Positions 34,408 to 44,547 of a stretch of DNA of 64,000 bases are shown in pieces. The notes under the pieces are model-generated. The model saw only the letters and a program-made list of their open reading frames with translations. It was not told the origin of the DNA and did not search any database. How positions within the stretch are numbered: the first letter of the stretch is position 1; each line of letters starts with the position of its first letter. A program made the translations under genes and the position numbers. Origin of the DNA: an uncultured Chitinophaga sp. (GTDB lineage: Bacteria; Bacteroidota; Bacteroidia; Chitinophagales; Chitinophagaceae); contig NZ_CABHOU010000069.1 of the NCBI RefSeq assembly GCF_902168175.1, positions 1-64,000 on the forward strand. The letters run 5' to 3'.

Positions 34408-36801
34408 ATGCAAATTACTACCTCATCAGGTAAATACTCCGTTAAACACTACCCAGACGTAATTAAGTCGTGGAAAAAAGAAGGCAATTATTTCTATTTC
34501 TATACCACAGAAACTATCCTTGAAGTAAGAGTAGTTTCCGATAAGATCATCCGCTTCCGGTACGCAGCCGACGGTAAGTTCCAGCGCGACTTTTCATACG
34601 GTGTTACGGAAAAAATGGAAGAGTCGCCGGTAGACTTCGGCGTCAGGGAGTGGGAAGAAACTTTCGAAATATATACCTCCGCAGTAAGAATATTCATAGC
34701 GCGCGATAACCTGCGCATCACCATTACCGACCTCGAAGGCCGTATCATTAACCAGGATGAAATGGGCTTTCACTGGCAGCATTATCTCAAAAAGGGCGGT
34801 AAAATCATTTATAGCACAAAACTGATCCAGGAAGGCGAATGCTTTTATGGACTGGGAGATAAACCTACAGAACTCAACCTTCGTGGCAAACGCCTCGAAA
34901 ACTATGGTACCGATGCTTACGGTTATCTCAAAGATACCGATCCGCTTTACCGCAATATTCCCTTCTACTACGGCCTGCACCATGGCATTGGTTACGGAAT
35001 ATTCTTCGATAATACTTTCCGCACGCTGTTCGACTTTGGCAAAGAACGTGAAGATGTGATGAGCTTCTGGGCCAGGGGCGGTGAAATGAACTACTACTTT
35101 ATTTATGGGCCAGAACTGATGCAGGTAGCCGAAGCTTATACCCGCATTACCGGTTCTGCCGAACTGCCACCACTATGGGCCCTGGGTTATCATCAGTGCC
35201 GCTGGAGCTACTATCCGGACACAAAAGTGAAGGAAATAGCCGCAGAGTTCCGTAAACGTCAGATCCCCTGCGATGCGCTTTACCTTGATATCGACTACAT
35301 GGAAGGCTTCCGTTGCTTCACCTGGAGCAAGGAAGGTTTCCCCGAACCCGAAAAGTTCATCAAAGGACTGGCCGACGATGGGTATAAGATGGTGGTAATC
35401 ATCGACCCCGGTATTAAATCTGATCCCGATTACGAAGTATATCAGGAACTGATTAAGAACGATTTTGCCTGTAAACGTGCCGACGGCGCTCCTATGGAAG
35501 GCGACGTATGGCCGGGTAAATGTGTATTCCCCGATTTTACCGATCCCAAGGTACGCGACTGGTGGGCAGGACTGTTCCGCGGCCTCACCGAAGCCGGTGT
35601 GCGCGGGGTTTGGAATGATATGAACGAACCTGCCGTATTCGAGATCGGCTCGTTCCCCGAGGATGTGAGGCACGATTACGACGGCGAGGACGTGAGCCAC
35701 CGTAAAGCGCATAACATTTACGGTCACCTGATGAGTAAAGCCACCGCTGCAGGTCTTAAAAAACACCTGATGCCGCGCAGGCCATTCGTGATCACCCGTT
35801 CTGCCTACTCCGGCGCACAACGCTGGAGTTCTGTCTGGACCGGCGATAACTGCTCTACCTGGGAACATCTGTGGCTGGCTTCTGTACAATGCCAGCGCCT
35901 GGCGGTTTCGGGCCTCTCCTTCGCTGGTAGCGATATCGGTGGTTTCATTGGCGAGCCCGACGGGGAATTGTACACCCGCTGGATACAACTTGCCGCCTTC
36001 CACCCGCTGATGCGTACCCATAGTGCCAGCAACGAAACTAACTTCGACCAGGACCCATGGAGTTTTGGCGAAGAGTACGAAGCAATCGTAAAAAAGTTTA
36101 TACAGCTGCGTTATAGCCTGCTGCCTTACTTATACACCACCTTCTGGCAATATGCCGCGTATGGCACGCCTATGCTGCGTCCCCTAGCGTTTATCTCTCA
36201 AAAAGATGTAAACACGCATAACCGCAACCACGAGTTCATGATGGGCGATTCGTTACTCATCAGCCATGTGCATGAAGCTGGTTTAAAGGAAAAAGAAGTC
36301 TATTTACCCGAGGGCAAGTGGTACTACTATTTTTCCGATACCCTTTTCGAAGGCAAACAACTCATCACCGTCGAAACGCCTATCGAAGAAATGCCGCTGT
36401 TCGTTAAAGCCGGCGCTGTAATTCCTCACTACCCTGCCCTGCAGTACGTTGGCGAAAAAGAAATCGAAGAGATGATCCTGCATGTGTACTTCGGCGAAGA
36501 GGTAACGCACAGCATACTGTATGAAGATGCAGGCGATCATTATGGTTACAAAAATGGCCAGTATAACCTCGTACGTTTCAAACAGGGATCGGACGCAAAA
36601 CAGTTCCGCCTTAAAAAGAAATTCGTAGGCCGTTATAATGCCAGCTACCGCAACCACCATGTATTTATACATGGCCTGCCTTTTACTGCCAAAGAATGTA
36701 TTATAGATGGCGTTAGTCGCCCGCTGAAAGCTGCAGACTTGAAGAACGGTGTGGTAGAACTCTTACTGGACAGGAAGTTTGAAGAAATACTGATTAAATA
36801 A
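34408..36801 (+). CDS. Glycoside hydrolase family 31 alpha-glucosidase, 797 aa
   Basis: A retaining alpha-glucosidase. The N-terminal beta-sandwich includes GLGDKP; the barrel contains WNDMNEP with nucleophile D404 and WTGDNCSTWEHL, which holds the acid/base Asp. C-terminal beta domains follow. No signal peptide is found, so it is probably cytoplasmic and acts on maltose-type oligosaccharides or glycogen fragments. A glycogen branching enzyme is encoded about 5.5 kb further on the opposite strand. Length is normal for the family. Confidence 0.93.
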   Translation: MQITTSSGKYSVKHYPDVIKSWKKEGNYFYFYTTETILEVRVVSDKIIRFRYAADGKFQRDFSYGVTEKMEESPVDFGVREWEETFEIYTSAVRIFIARDNLRITITDLEGRIINQDEMGFHWQHYLKKGGKIIYSTKLIQEGECFYGLGDKPTELNLRGKRLENYGTDAYGYLKDTDPLYRNIPFYYGLHHGIGYGIFFDNTFRTLFDFGKEREDVMSFWARGGEMNYYFIYGPELMQVAEAYTRITGSAELPPLWALGYHQCRWSYYPDTKVKEIAAEFRKRQIPCDALYLDIDYMEGFRCFTWSKEGFPEPEKFIKGLADDGYKMVVIIDPGIKSDPDYEVYQELIKNDFACKRADGAPMEGDVWPGKCVFPDFTDPKVRDWWAGLFRGLTEAGVRGVWNDMNEPAVFEIGSFPEDVRHDYDGEDVSHRKAHNIYGHLMSKATAAGLKKHLMPRRPFVITRSAYSGAQRWSSVWTGDNCSTWEHLWLASVQCQRLAVSGLSFAGSDIGGFIGEPDGELYTRWIQLAAFHPLMRTHSASNETNFDQDPWSFGEEYEAIVKKFIQLRYSLLPYLYTTFWQYAAYGTPMLRPLAFISQKDVNTHNRNHEFMMGDSLLISHVHEAGLKEKEVYLPEGKWYYYFSDTLFEGKQLITVETPIEEMPLFVKAGAVIPHYPALQYVGEKEIEEMILHVYFGEEVTHSILYEDAGDHYGYKNGQYNLVRFKQGSDAKQFRLKKKFVGRYNASYRNHHVFIHGLPFTAKECIIDGVSRPLKAADLKNGVVELLLDRKFEEILIK

Positions 36802-36838
36802 TACGATAGCTATCTCCGCGATTATATTCGGGTGCCAC

Positions 36839-38155
36839 ATGGCACCCGAACTTATTTATACCATCACTCATCAAATAATATTTTGCCTTTTTCCTATTTC
36901 TGTTATATTTGTCTATAAAACCTGTAGACTAATGGAACTAAACCTGCTCGCCTTTGCGATCATAGGCTTTCTGCTATTCATGGGCATCGAATACTTGCTC
37001 GCTAAAAAAACCGGGAAGAACTATTTCCAGTTCGCTGAATCAATTGCCAATATTAATGTTGGCATTGCAGAACGGTTGCTGGACGTATTTATCACGGGGC
37101 TCTTTTACTTCTTCTTTGACTACATTTATCAACACTTTGCGATATGGCATATTAAACCGCACTGGACCACCTGGGTAGCACTTTTTCTTTTTACAGATTT
37201 CATCTGGTATTGGTACCACCGCCTGGCACACGAAGTAAATATTTTGTGGGCGGCGCATGTAGTGCATCACCAGAGTGAGGACTTTAACTACACTGTGTCT
37301 GCACGCATTACCGTGTTCCAGGCTATTGCCCGTTCCTTATTTTGGGCGGTGTTGCCACTTATCGGTTTTTCGCCGGCAATGATCACATCGTTATTGCTCG
37401 TACATGGCCTCTACCCTTTCTTCATCCACACGCAAACCATTGGTAAACTTGGCATCTTCGAGTACTTCATGGTAACGCCATCGCATCATCGTGTACACCA
37501 TTCTTCCAACGAAGAGTACCTCGATAAAAACTATGGTGATGTGTTGATTATATGGGACAAACTGTTCGGTACCTTCGTGAAGGAAAAAGACGGTGTGGCC
37601 TGTGTATTCGGACTTACTACGCCCTTAAAAAGCTACAGCTTCCTGTGGCAGCAATTCCATTTCGCACTGGAATTGTTTACGGCCTTTCGCCGTACGAAAG
37701 GGTTTAAAGGCAAATGGAAAGTAGTGTTCGGCAAGCCCGACGATATCGATGGCAACATACGGCCGGAGCTGGAAAAGAAATGGCTGTTCGCACCCGCAAA
37801 AGCCAAGAACACAAAGTTCCAGCGCATATATATCGTAGCACAAACCACTATCAGCCTGGTACTGCTGTTCTTTACACTGCTGTTCGAGAAAATTATCCCA
37901 AACGGATTAGCTGCATTGTCGGTATTATTCATCCTGTTAAGCCTCGTTAACACGGGTGCTATACTGGAACAGCGCAAATGGATTTTTTATATTGAATACA
38001 TCCGCATGATGGTGATATTGGTTACGTTCATCTTCTACTTCCCGCATCTGTATGCAATTGGAACAATATTTTTCGCGGTGCTGCTGGTTACGTTATATTT
38101 CCGTACGCTGCAGCAACGCTTCGACCGCGTACTGTTTCAGCGGGCCAACAGCTAA
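36839..38155 (+). CDS. Fatty-acid hydroxylase / sterol desaturase family protein, 438 aa
   Basis: An integral membrane diiron protein. Membrane helices flank the three histidine clusters, HRLAHEVNILWAAHVVHH and, later, HHRVHHSSNEEYLDKNYGD, whose His residues would bind the iron pair. The C-terminal 120 residues form four further hydrophobic helices. The substrate is not known; in Bacteroidota relatives hydroxylate lipids such as carotenoids, sphingoid or iso-fatty acids. It starts 37 nt after the GH31 stop, so co-transcription is possible. Confidence 0.85.
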   Translation: MAPELIYTITHQIIFCLFPISVIFVYKTCRLMELNLLAFAIIGFLLFMGIEYLLAKKTGKNYFQFAESIANINVGIAERLLDVFITGLFYFFFDYIYQHFAIWHIKPHWTTWVALFLFTDFIWYWYHRLAHEVNILWAAHVVHHQSEDFNYTVSARITVFQAIARSLFWAVLPLIGFSPAMITSLLLVHGLYPFFIHTQTIGKLGIFEYFMVTPSHHRVHHSSNEEYLDKNYGDVLIIWDKLFGTFVKEKDGVACVFGLTTPLKSYSFLWQQFHFALELFTAFRRTKGFKGKWKVVFGKPDDIDGNIRPELEKKWLFAPAKAKNTKFQRIYIVAQTTISLVLLFFTLLFEKIIPNGLAALSVLFILLSLVNTGAILEQRKWIFYIEYIRMMVILVTFIFYFPHLYAIGTIFFAVLLVTLYFRTLQQRFDRVLFQRANS

Positions 38156-38170
38156 TATGACGGAAACAGA

Positions 38171-38202
38171 AAAGGAAGTCTCATCACGGGACTTCCTTTT
38201 TC
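38171..38202. terminator. Bidirectional terminator
   Basis: AAAGGAAGTC and GACTTCCTTT form a 10-bp stem; a T-run follows on either strand. It separates the desaturase gene from the convergent histidine kinase. Confidence 0.85.
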
Positions 38203-38223
38203 TATATGGATTATTTTAGTGTA

Positions 38224-39711
38224 TTATGCGCCTACTTCTTTAGGCACGGTAGCAGGCCAGCTTATCAGGAAGTTTGTGCCTTCGCCGACAGTACTGCTAA
38301 TCTGGAGGTCGCCCCCCAATAATTCGATCTTACGTTTTGCAATAGCCAGTCCAAATCCGCTGCCACCGAACTTCCGGCATACATCCCGGTCGCCCTGGTC
38401 AAACGGGCGGAATAAAGAAGGTATTTTATCCATAGAAATACCGGCACTCTGGTCGCATATCTGTATAAACAACTTGCCTGCATTCATGAAGCCCCTTACT
38501 CTTACACTTTTACGAGCCTCCGTAAACTTAACCGCGCTGGACAACACATGGCCAATTACTTCGGTAAGCACCTGCTTGTCCGTAATCACTGCACTGGGGA
38601 AACGCGGGTCCATCTCTTTCAGTATTTCGATGTCCTGCAATTTTGCTTCATTACTAAACTGATAAACGGTGTTTTCGAGCCAGGCTTTTAACTCGAAGGG
38701 ATGCAGATTTAATGTCGTTTGTTTCCCCTCTTCAATTTCCGACAACTGGCGCACGTTTTCGATCAGTGCTTTTAGCTGTGCGCTGTTCTTTTGTATGCTG
38801 CGTAACTGGTGTCCGCTTATTCGTCCGCCGGAGGCCGGGTTGGCGAGTTCGCTGGTCATTTCCAGTATAGCGTTTAACGGAGCGCTTAGTTCGTTACTCA
38901 GTTCACTGATGAATATTGTTTTCGACTGGTTGGCACGGTCCAGCTCCGCCGTTCGTATCCTTACATCTTCCTGCAGCTTTTCACCATGTACCTGTAGTTG
39001 CTTTTTCTGGCGCTGGTTCTCATCCCTGCTTTTACGCAAAGTATTATTACGATTGCGCAGGGTGATCAGCAAATCTTCTACGCTCTTCTGGTACTGGAAT
39101 ATGACGATAAAGTTAAGTACTACCACTATGGGGATAATCAGGCGGCGGTAGGAGGTAACAATATTACCCGCCAGTTCGGCCCGAAGACCAAAGAAACCAG
39201 CATTCTTTTCATAGGCTATCTCCAGCACGATCAGGCAAAACAATGGCGCTATGGGCGCCAGCCAGCGGCTTAGTTTAGTATGAGGTTTGCTTACCAGCAA
39301 TATCAGGGTCATAATAAACACGGCCAGCACCTGCGCATCGGCCTCCTGGCCTAATATACTGCCATAATACAGCATAATGCCCAGGAAAATACTCATGAGT
39401 AACATTCTCGCAAAAAGATATTTCCCTTTGCTATTGATATATATAACGGTAAAAAACAAGGGAGAACAGCATAGTGCGGGTATGAGTATAACAAGCCGTG
39501 GAAATATGAGGTAAAATGTTACACCATAAATAGCGACCAGTATACCGGTAACCAAGGCCATAATATTGACCACACGTACCCGTCTGGCATCTTCTTTACT
39601 AAATGTATTAAGTATACCCTTGTTAAAAATGTCTTCGATTTTTTTTCCACAAAATTGGCGACACTGCTGGAATAATTTTTTCACCATGAACAGATGATTG
39701 AAGATTAACAA
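38224..39711 (-). CDS. Degenerate sensor histidine kinase, 495 aa
   Basis: Six or so membrane segments in residues 45-210, a coiled coil (210-260), then HisKA and HATPase_c-like domains. The phospho-accepting H-box reads FISELSNELSAPLNAI: the position of the conserved His is N273 (codon AAC). The N-box has LSSAVKF, with S392 where the Mg-binding Asn of LSNA should be. DQSAGI and GSGFGLAIAK (G1, G2) are kept. It may be a pseudokinase that binds a partner or tunes another kinase. ATG at 39687 is an alternative start (MVKKLF). No response regulator adjoins it. Confidence 0.85.
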   Translation of the reverse strand: MLIFNHLFMVKKLFQQCRQFCGKKIEDIFNKGILNTFSKEDARRVRVVNIMALVTGILVAIYGVTFYLIFPRLVILIPALCCSPLFFTVIYINSKGKYLFARMLLMSIFLGIMLYYGSILGQEADAQVLAVFIMTLILLVSKPHTKLSRWLAPIAPLFCLIVLEIAYEKNAGFFGLRAELAGNIVTSYRRLIIPIVVVLNFIVIFQYQKSVEDLLITLRNRNNTLRKSRDENQRQKKQLQVHGEKLQEDVRIRTAELDRANQSKTIFISELSNELSAPLNAILEMTSELANPASGGRISGHQLRSIQKNSAQLKALIENVRQLSEIEEGKQTTLNLHPFELKAWLENTVYQFSNEAKLQDIEILKEMDPRFPSAVITDKQVLTEVIGHVLSSAVKFTEARKSVRVRGFMNAGKLFIQICDQSAGISMDKIPSLFRPFDQGDRDVCRKFGGSGFGLAIAKRKIELLGGDLQISSTVGEGTNFLISWPATVPKEVGA

Positions 39712-39998
39712 TAGATATAAGGGGACATTGCAGTATTACAATCCAAATAAAAAATCAGTACCGCTTAAGCTAATTAGAATTTGCGGCAGTATGGCTACTG
39801 CTTCGCACTCATCTAAATACGATAGTGGTGAACTACTGGATTTACTGAATTACAATACCACATATTTGTGTTAGTGCTTCCCTCGTATCTTTCTGTGTCT
39901 GATAAACAAAGCGGGGCCTGGGCCCCTGTTGCTGGTTATTGGGGATAGATTTTTTAAGAAGTCACGTTGTAGGCAATAAATAGTTGTTTTCTAATTTG

Positions 39999-40589
39999 TT
40001 ATTGTTTTTTCTTTTTTGGTAATGAGGATTTCTGTTCGTGTGGCAAGGCGTTGCCCTGCGGTTTGGCTGCTTTAGCAGCCGATGTATCTACGGGCGCATC
40101 TCTTAGCTCCCCGTATTCGTAATATTGTGTTGAATATTTTCCTGTTTCCTCATCAAACACCCTCCATTCGCCGTGCATCACCGGGTTTCCCTGCCTTACG
40201 ATCTCTACTTCCCTTTCCTCATTGGTAGCCGGGTCTAATACCCTGATGGTATCTTTTTGCCCATCAATATCGGTGGCTACAAAGTTACCTCTCGACATCA
40301 GTTTACCATCGTTGAAATAGTACTTGGCAGGCCCGTTCAATACATTATTCTTGTACATTTCTTCGGCAATAATACTGCCGCTGGTGGTATACTTTTTCCA
40401 GACGCCTTCTTTGCGGTTGTTTTTGTAAACGCCTTCCCAGCTATAGCCAGGCTCTCCTCGTAATTCCGGTACATTTTCAATCCATGCACCCTGTTTCTGG
40501 TTTTTCGAATCGATCTGGTTATTTTTCCCCTGTGCCATAACGTATAACACAGCGAACTGCAGCACAAGGACTACAAATGGTTTTTTCAT
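39999..40589 (-). CDS. Secreted MORN-like repeat protein, 196 aa
   Basis: A signal peptide (MKKPFVVLVLQFAVLYVMAQG) precedes repeats of the MORN/YwqK type: GVWKKYTTSGSIIAEEMYKN, GPAKYYFNDGKLMSRGNF and GEWRVFDEETGKY. Such repeats form a beta-hairpin sheet. Family members in Bacteroidota have no proven role. The C-terminus is a Lys/Pro-rich stretch ending PKKKKQ. Confidence 0.72.
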   Translation of the reverse strand: MKKPFVVLVLQFAVLYVMAQGKNNQIDSKNQKQGAWIENVPELRGEPGYSWEGVYKNNRKEGVWKKYTTSGSIIAEEMYKNNVLNGPAKYYFNDGKLMSRGNFVATDIDGQKDTIRVLDPATNEEREVEIVRQGNPVMHGEWRVFDEETGKYSTQYYEYGELRDAPVDTSAAKAAKPQGNALPHEQKSSLPKKKKQ

Positions 40590-40717
40590 TCGGGATAGGA
40601 TTTTAATACAATTTAAAACTTTCTATGGACAAAACATACAACCAGCAGGGTAAAATTGGATGGCTGGTTTAATCTTTAAATGTGCCCCATTTATAACAGC
40701 ACTTACGCATTAATGAA

Positions 40718-40750
40718 GGGCCGGTTTAACTGCTCAAACCGGCCCCTCTT
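40718..40750 (-). terminator. Probable terminator of the DUF4382 gene
   Basis: GGGCCGGTTT pairs with AAACCGGCCC across an 8-nt loop, directly downstream of the minus-strand DUF4382 stop. The T-tract after it is weak. Confidence 0.6.
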
Positions 40751-40774
40751 TGTATGCTAAGATTTGGAGAAAAG

Positions 40775-41674
40775 TTACTTCGGGAGGCTGATGGCCGGAA
40801 CCTTGGTTTCTTTGTTCCGCTTCACTTCAATGCCTGTAAGGGTTGTATCCTTATAACCGTTACCTGCATTAACAAACAGGCTGTAAGTACCTTCTTTCAA
40901 ACCACGGATCTTGAAGTCACCGCGCTTGGTTGGCAGTGCGTACAAAGTATCAGCGGTATTCCATACGGTCACTACAGGAAATGCATCAGAAGGTGTTACT
41001 TTACCGGAAAGGGTACCGGTAACTTTAGGCGTCCATACCAGGATGTATGGTTTCAGTATAAAGGTGCCTCTCCTTACTTCGATAATGGAACGGCTTACGT
41101 CGAAATCGAGCCACAGGCGAAGCTGATCTGGCGAGTATTCTTCCCACTCATCATGACGAACGTTCACTATCAGTTTGGTTTCGCCGGTAAGTGATTTCAG
41201 CGGATAAGTAATACTGTCTTTTACCAGGGAGTTGTTGTTGCCAATGGTGATACGGATTTTCTTGATCGTACCTTTTGGAACAACCCCGTTCGCAAACAGG
41301 GTATCCACACCATTACGGAAGCTCAGGATATCATAAATACCGGCGCGGATGCCCAGGGTATCCCATACTTTACAGGTATCTTTCCTGTCGAAGCGACCAT
41401 CATCCCACCAGCAACGGTCGTTTTTACCCCAGCGGTTGTCGTCATTGTCGTTGTCGCCACAGGTATCTACCAGTACTTCCACGCTGCGGATGTCGATAAA
41501 TACCTGGTCAAACAAGCCAGGATCGTCGGTAAGGTAAACCTGAAGTCGCTGTTGATTAGCCCCGATGGTTTCGTTGCCAGACGCAGACTCGTCTTTCGAA
41601 CAGGACCAGATAATGGTGGATAGAGCTGTCACCGCGATCAGTGACGCAGCTATCTTGCGCGCAAAGTTTTTCAT
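40775..41674 (-). CDS. DUF4382 lipoprotein, 299 aa
   Basis: The ATG at 41674 gives MKNFARKIAASLIAVTALST and then WSCSK, a lipobox with Cys at about residue 25; the ORF upstream would start with TTG. Residues about 45-210 match DUF4382 (QVYLTDDPGLFDQVFIDIRSVEV, LSFRNGVDTLF), and the last 80 residues form a carboxypeptidase-regulatory-like beta-sandwich (GDFKIRGLKEGTYSLFVNAG). An Asp/Asn-rich insert lies around residues 73-98. Probably an outer-membrane-anchored protein; function unknown. Confidence 0.85.
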   Translation of the reverse strand: MKNFARKIAASLIAVTALSTIIWSCSKDESASGNETIGANQQRLQVYLTDDPGLFDQVFIDIRSVEVLVDTCGDNDNDDNRWGKNDRCWWDDGRFDRKDTCKVWDTLGIRAGIYDILSFRNGVDTLFANGVVPKGTIKKIRITIGNNNSLVKDSITYPLKSLTGETKLIVNVRHDEWEEYSPDQLRLWLDFDVSRSIIEVRRGTFILKPYILVWTPKVTGTLSGKVTPSDAFPVVTVWNTADTLYALPTKRGDFKIRGLKEGTYSLFVNAGNGYKDTTLTGIEVKRNKETKVPAISLPK

Positions 41675-41962
41675 AAATGCCAAGGTTTTTAAGAATTAGG
41701 AATACTTAATCAATCAAACTAGCAACTAAAGTTATGGTTAATGGTAGCTGTAAAACGATGATAACCTGGTAGTTATTGCTAACTAGCAAACTTATCTGTT
41801 CCATTTCACGCTGTGTTAGATATGGGGAAACTAGAAAGGTTTAACAAACTTTAAACTTTATTTTCAGTTTTTCTTAAGATGGATAAAAGACACGGTTAAT
41901 TTATTCAAACTCTATATTTGAATACTCATCATTCTCAATGGTTGTAACAGCAAAAGGTCTTT

Positions 41963-42118
41963 CTATGCCCGTCTGATGATCCTTAGCAATATGGCGATTA
42001 CAGCAATAACCAACAGTATATGAATAAGTCCTCCCGGATGACCGAAGCCTTCGAAGAAATAGCCGAATATCCACAGTAATATCAGAATAACGGCTATCAG
42101 GTAAAGCAAATTGCCCAT
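41963..42118 (-). CDS. Lmo0937-like small membrane protein (DUF5670), 51 aa
   Basis: Two hydrophobic segments separated by a short turn: MGNLLYLIAVILILLWIFGY and a second with GGLIHILLVIAVIAILL, ending RIIRRA. This is the hallmark of the lmo0937/DUF5670 family of tiny membrane proteins, unknown in function but common in Bacteroidota and Firmicutes, and often stress-linked. Confidence 0.85.
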   Translation of the reverse strand: MGNLLYLIAVILILLWIFGYFFEGFGHPGGLIHILLVIAVIAILLRIIRRA

Positions 42119-42193
42119 GGTAGTAAGTTTAGCAATTTACTACAATCATTGTTCCAAACTCACTGTTGAGCTAATGCAGGGCCGCCAGGGCAC

Positions 42194-42220
42194 AAAAAAG
42201 CCCCGGTTACTGACCGGGGC
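42194..42220 (-). terminator. Rho-independent terminator of glgB
   Basis: GCCCCGGT and ACCGGGGC pair around a 5-nt loop; the minus strand continues with six Ts. It lies 16 nt after the branching-enzyme stop. Confidence 0.88.
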
Positions 42221-42235
42221 GATATGTGTAATTTA

Positions 42236-44485
42236 TCATTGCAGTTTTAGTACGGTACCACCCAATGGTGGCACACGTAATTTAATCGTATAGGGCCTGC
42301 CGTTATACTCTTCTTTATAAGCCTTTATTTTTTCTATATTCACTACACCACTACCAAAGTACTGCGCAGCATCGCTATTCAGCACTTCTTTCCAATCCCT
42401 GCTCCAGGGTAAACCAATGGCGTAATGTTCGTGCGCATTAGCATTCATATTAAGCACCACCAGCAATACATCGTTATCATCAGCACCTCTGCGGGCATAA
42501 ATAATAATGCCATTATCCCTGTCACTTAAATCTATCCATTCAAATCCTTCTACCTCAAATTGCCTTTCATACAACGCGGTTTGTGATGTGTAAAGGTGAT
42601 TCACATCTTTCACAAATTGTTGCAATCCCTTGTGCGACTCGTGTTCCAGTAAATGCCAGCTTAGTTCTGATTTGTAATTCCATTCGTTAGTTTGACCAAA
42701 CTCCCCGCCCATAAACAGCAGCTTTGTGCCGGGATGTGTATACATGTATGTGTACAACAAACGCAGGTTCGCAAACTTCTGCCAGTCATCGCCTGGCATT
42801 TTATATAAAAGCGGTGATTTACCATGTACTACTTCGTCGTGGCTCAACGGCAGCATAAAGTTCTCGCTATAGGCATACATCAGGCTAAAGGTGAAATTAT
42901 CCTGGTAGTACTTACGCTGATGCTGTTCTTTTTTGAAGTAATCCAGTGTATCGTTCATCCAGCCCATCATCCACTTCATGCCAAAACCTAAACCACCCAT
43001 AAATACAGGGCGTGAAACGCCGTAGAAGTTGGTAGACTCTTCGGCAATGGTTTGTACATCAGGGAAGCGGCTGTAAATTTCTTCATTCAGTTCTTTCAGG
43101 AAGGTAATGGCTTCCAGATTCTCCGGACCGCCATGTTCATTCGGTTCCCAGGTGCCTTCTTTCCGCGAGTAATTCAAATGGATCATAGAAGCTACAGCAT
43201 CTACCCGCAGGCCATCCACATGAAATTTGTCGAGCCAGTAAATGGCGTTACTGCCCAGGAACGAGCGTACTTCTGCCCGTGCGTAGTTAAAAATATAACT
43301 GTTCCAGTCGGGATGGAATCCTTTACGCATATCGGCATACTCGTAAGTGTGCGAACCGTCGAACCGGAACAGACCATGATCGTCGTACGGAAAGTGCGAG
43401 CCTACCCAGTCGAGTATTACGCCAATGCCTGCCTGGTGAAAGGCGTCAACAAAGGCCATAAATTCATCGGGTGTGCCGTACCGCGAAGTGGGCGCATAAT
43501 ACCCGGTTTGCTGGTACCCCCACGAACCATCAAACGGATGTTCGCTGATAGGCATCAGTTCTACGTGGGTAAATCCCATCTCTTTCACATAAGGTACCAG
43601 TTTGGCGGCTATTTCTCCATAACTGTAAAATACCTCTGCCTCATTCGGATCAGGCTTCCGCCATGAACCCAGATGAACTTCGTACACAGCAAACGGACTT
43701 TTCAGGCTGTTTTTACCGGCCCTTTTGTCCATCCACTTCTTATCCTTCCAGTTATAGGCGGTTTCGTGGGTAATAGAAGCCGTTTTAGGCCTCACTTCCC
43801 AGTACCGGGCAAATGGATCGCCTTTCCATAATTCCTCGCCCGATTCGGCGCGTATAAAGTATTTATAGAGTTGTCCTGCTTTAACATTGGGCACAAATCC
43901 TTCCCAAATGCCGGATTTGTCCCAACGGGGTAATAAGGTATGCTGATGCTGGTCCCAGTTATTGAACTCCCCTACTACTGATACGAATGCGGCAGACGGT
44001 GCCCAAACGGCAAAGTAGGTACCTGCTACTCCTTCGTAAGTAACAGCGTGAGAACCGAATTTCTCGTACAGTCCATAATGCCTGCCAGCCTGAAACAGTT
44101 CAATATCTTTCGCAGAAAACAGGGTAAACGGTTCAACCGCATTCAGTGTTCTGAATTCATCCGGGGTTTCTGCCAACACAGGTTTTGATTTTTTGGGTTT
44201 GATGGGCGTAACCGCCACTTTTCCCGTTGCTTCTTCATTTGCGACGGCTTTTTTCGCTTTCGGAACGGCTGCTTTTTTTGCTGCAGCTTTCTTCGGCGCT
44301 TTAGGCTTAGCTACTGCTTCTGGCGCTTTTGCTACTACCGGTTTTACCGCTTTTGTCGCCTTCTTCGCTGGTTCCTTTTCCGCCTTTGGAGCAGCTGCTT
44401 TCGCGGTTGCCTTTTTAGGAGATGTGCCTTTTTCGGTTACGGGCTTTTTTTCTTCAGTCCCGGCCTTCTTTTTTGCTGTCGCCAT
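42236..44485 (-). CDS. glgB: 1,4-alpha-glucan branching enzyme with histone-like tail, 749 aa
   Basis: A GH13 enzyme that makes alpha-1,6 branches in glycogen. Residues about 135-260 form a CBM48 domain, the barrel carries GLRVDAVASMIHLNYS (nucleophile Asp), AEEST (acid/base Glu) and LSHDEVVHGK; the C-terminal beta-domain ends at residue 749. Unusually, residues 1-120 are an Ala/Lys/Pro-rich tail with repeated KKA, AAPKA and KAPKK motifs, similar to histone H1 tails. The tail is disordered and basic, so it may bind nucleic acid or anionic glycogen. The enzyme itself looks intact. Confidence 0.92.
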   Translation of the reverse strand: MATAKKKAGTEEKKPVTEKGTSPKKATAKAAAPKAEKEPAKKATKAVKPVVAKAPEAVAKPKAPKKAAAKKAAVPKAKKAVANEEATGKVAVTPIKPKKSKPVLAETPDEFRTLNAVEPFTLFSAKDIELFQAGRHYGLYEKFGSHAVTYEGVAGTYFAVWAPSAAFVSVVGEFNNWDQHQHTLLPRWDKSGIWEGFVPNVKAGQLYKYFIRAESGEELWKGDPFARYWEVRPKTASITHETAYNWKDKKWMDKRAGKNSLKSPFAVYEVHLGSWRKPDPNEAEVFYSYGEIAAKLVPYVKEMGFTHVELMPISEHPFDGSWGYQQTGYYAPTSRYGTPDEFMAFVDAFHQAGIGVILDWVGSHFPYDDHGLFRFDGSHTYEYADMRKGFHPDWNSYIFNYARAEVRSFLGSNAIYWLDKFHVDGLRVDAVASMIHLNYSRKEGTWEPNEHGGPENLEAITFLKELNEEIYSRFPDVQTIAEESTNFYGVSRPVFMGGLGFGMKWMMGWMNDTLDYFKKEQHQRKYYQDNFTFSLMYAYSENFMLPLSHDEVVHGKSPLLYKMPGDDWQKFANLRLLYTYMYTHPGTKLLFMGGEFGQTNEWNYKSELSWHLLEHESHKGLQQFVKDVNHLYTSQTALYERQFEVEGFEWIDLSDRDNGIIIYARRGADDNDVLLVVLNMNANAHEHYAIGLPWSRDWKEVLNSDAAQYFGSGVVNIEKIKAYKEEYNGRPYTIKLRVPPLGGTVLKLQ

Positions 44486-44547
44486 GAGGTGGTTGCATTG
44501 GGTTTAATACAAGATAAAGAATTCACCACAAAGCAGGACATAAAAAA

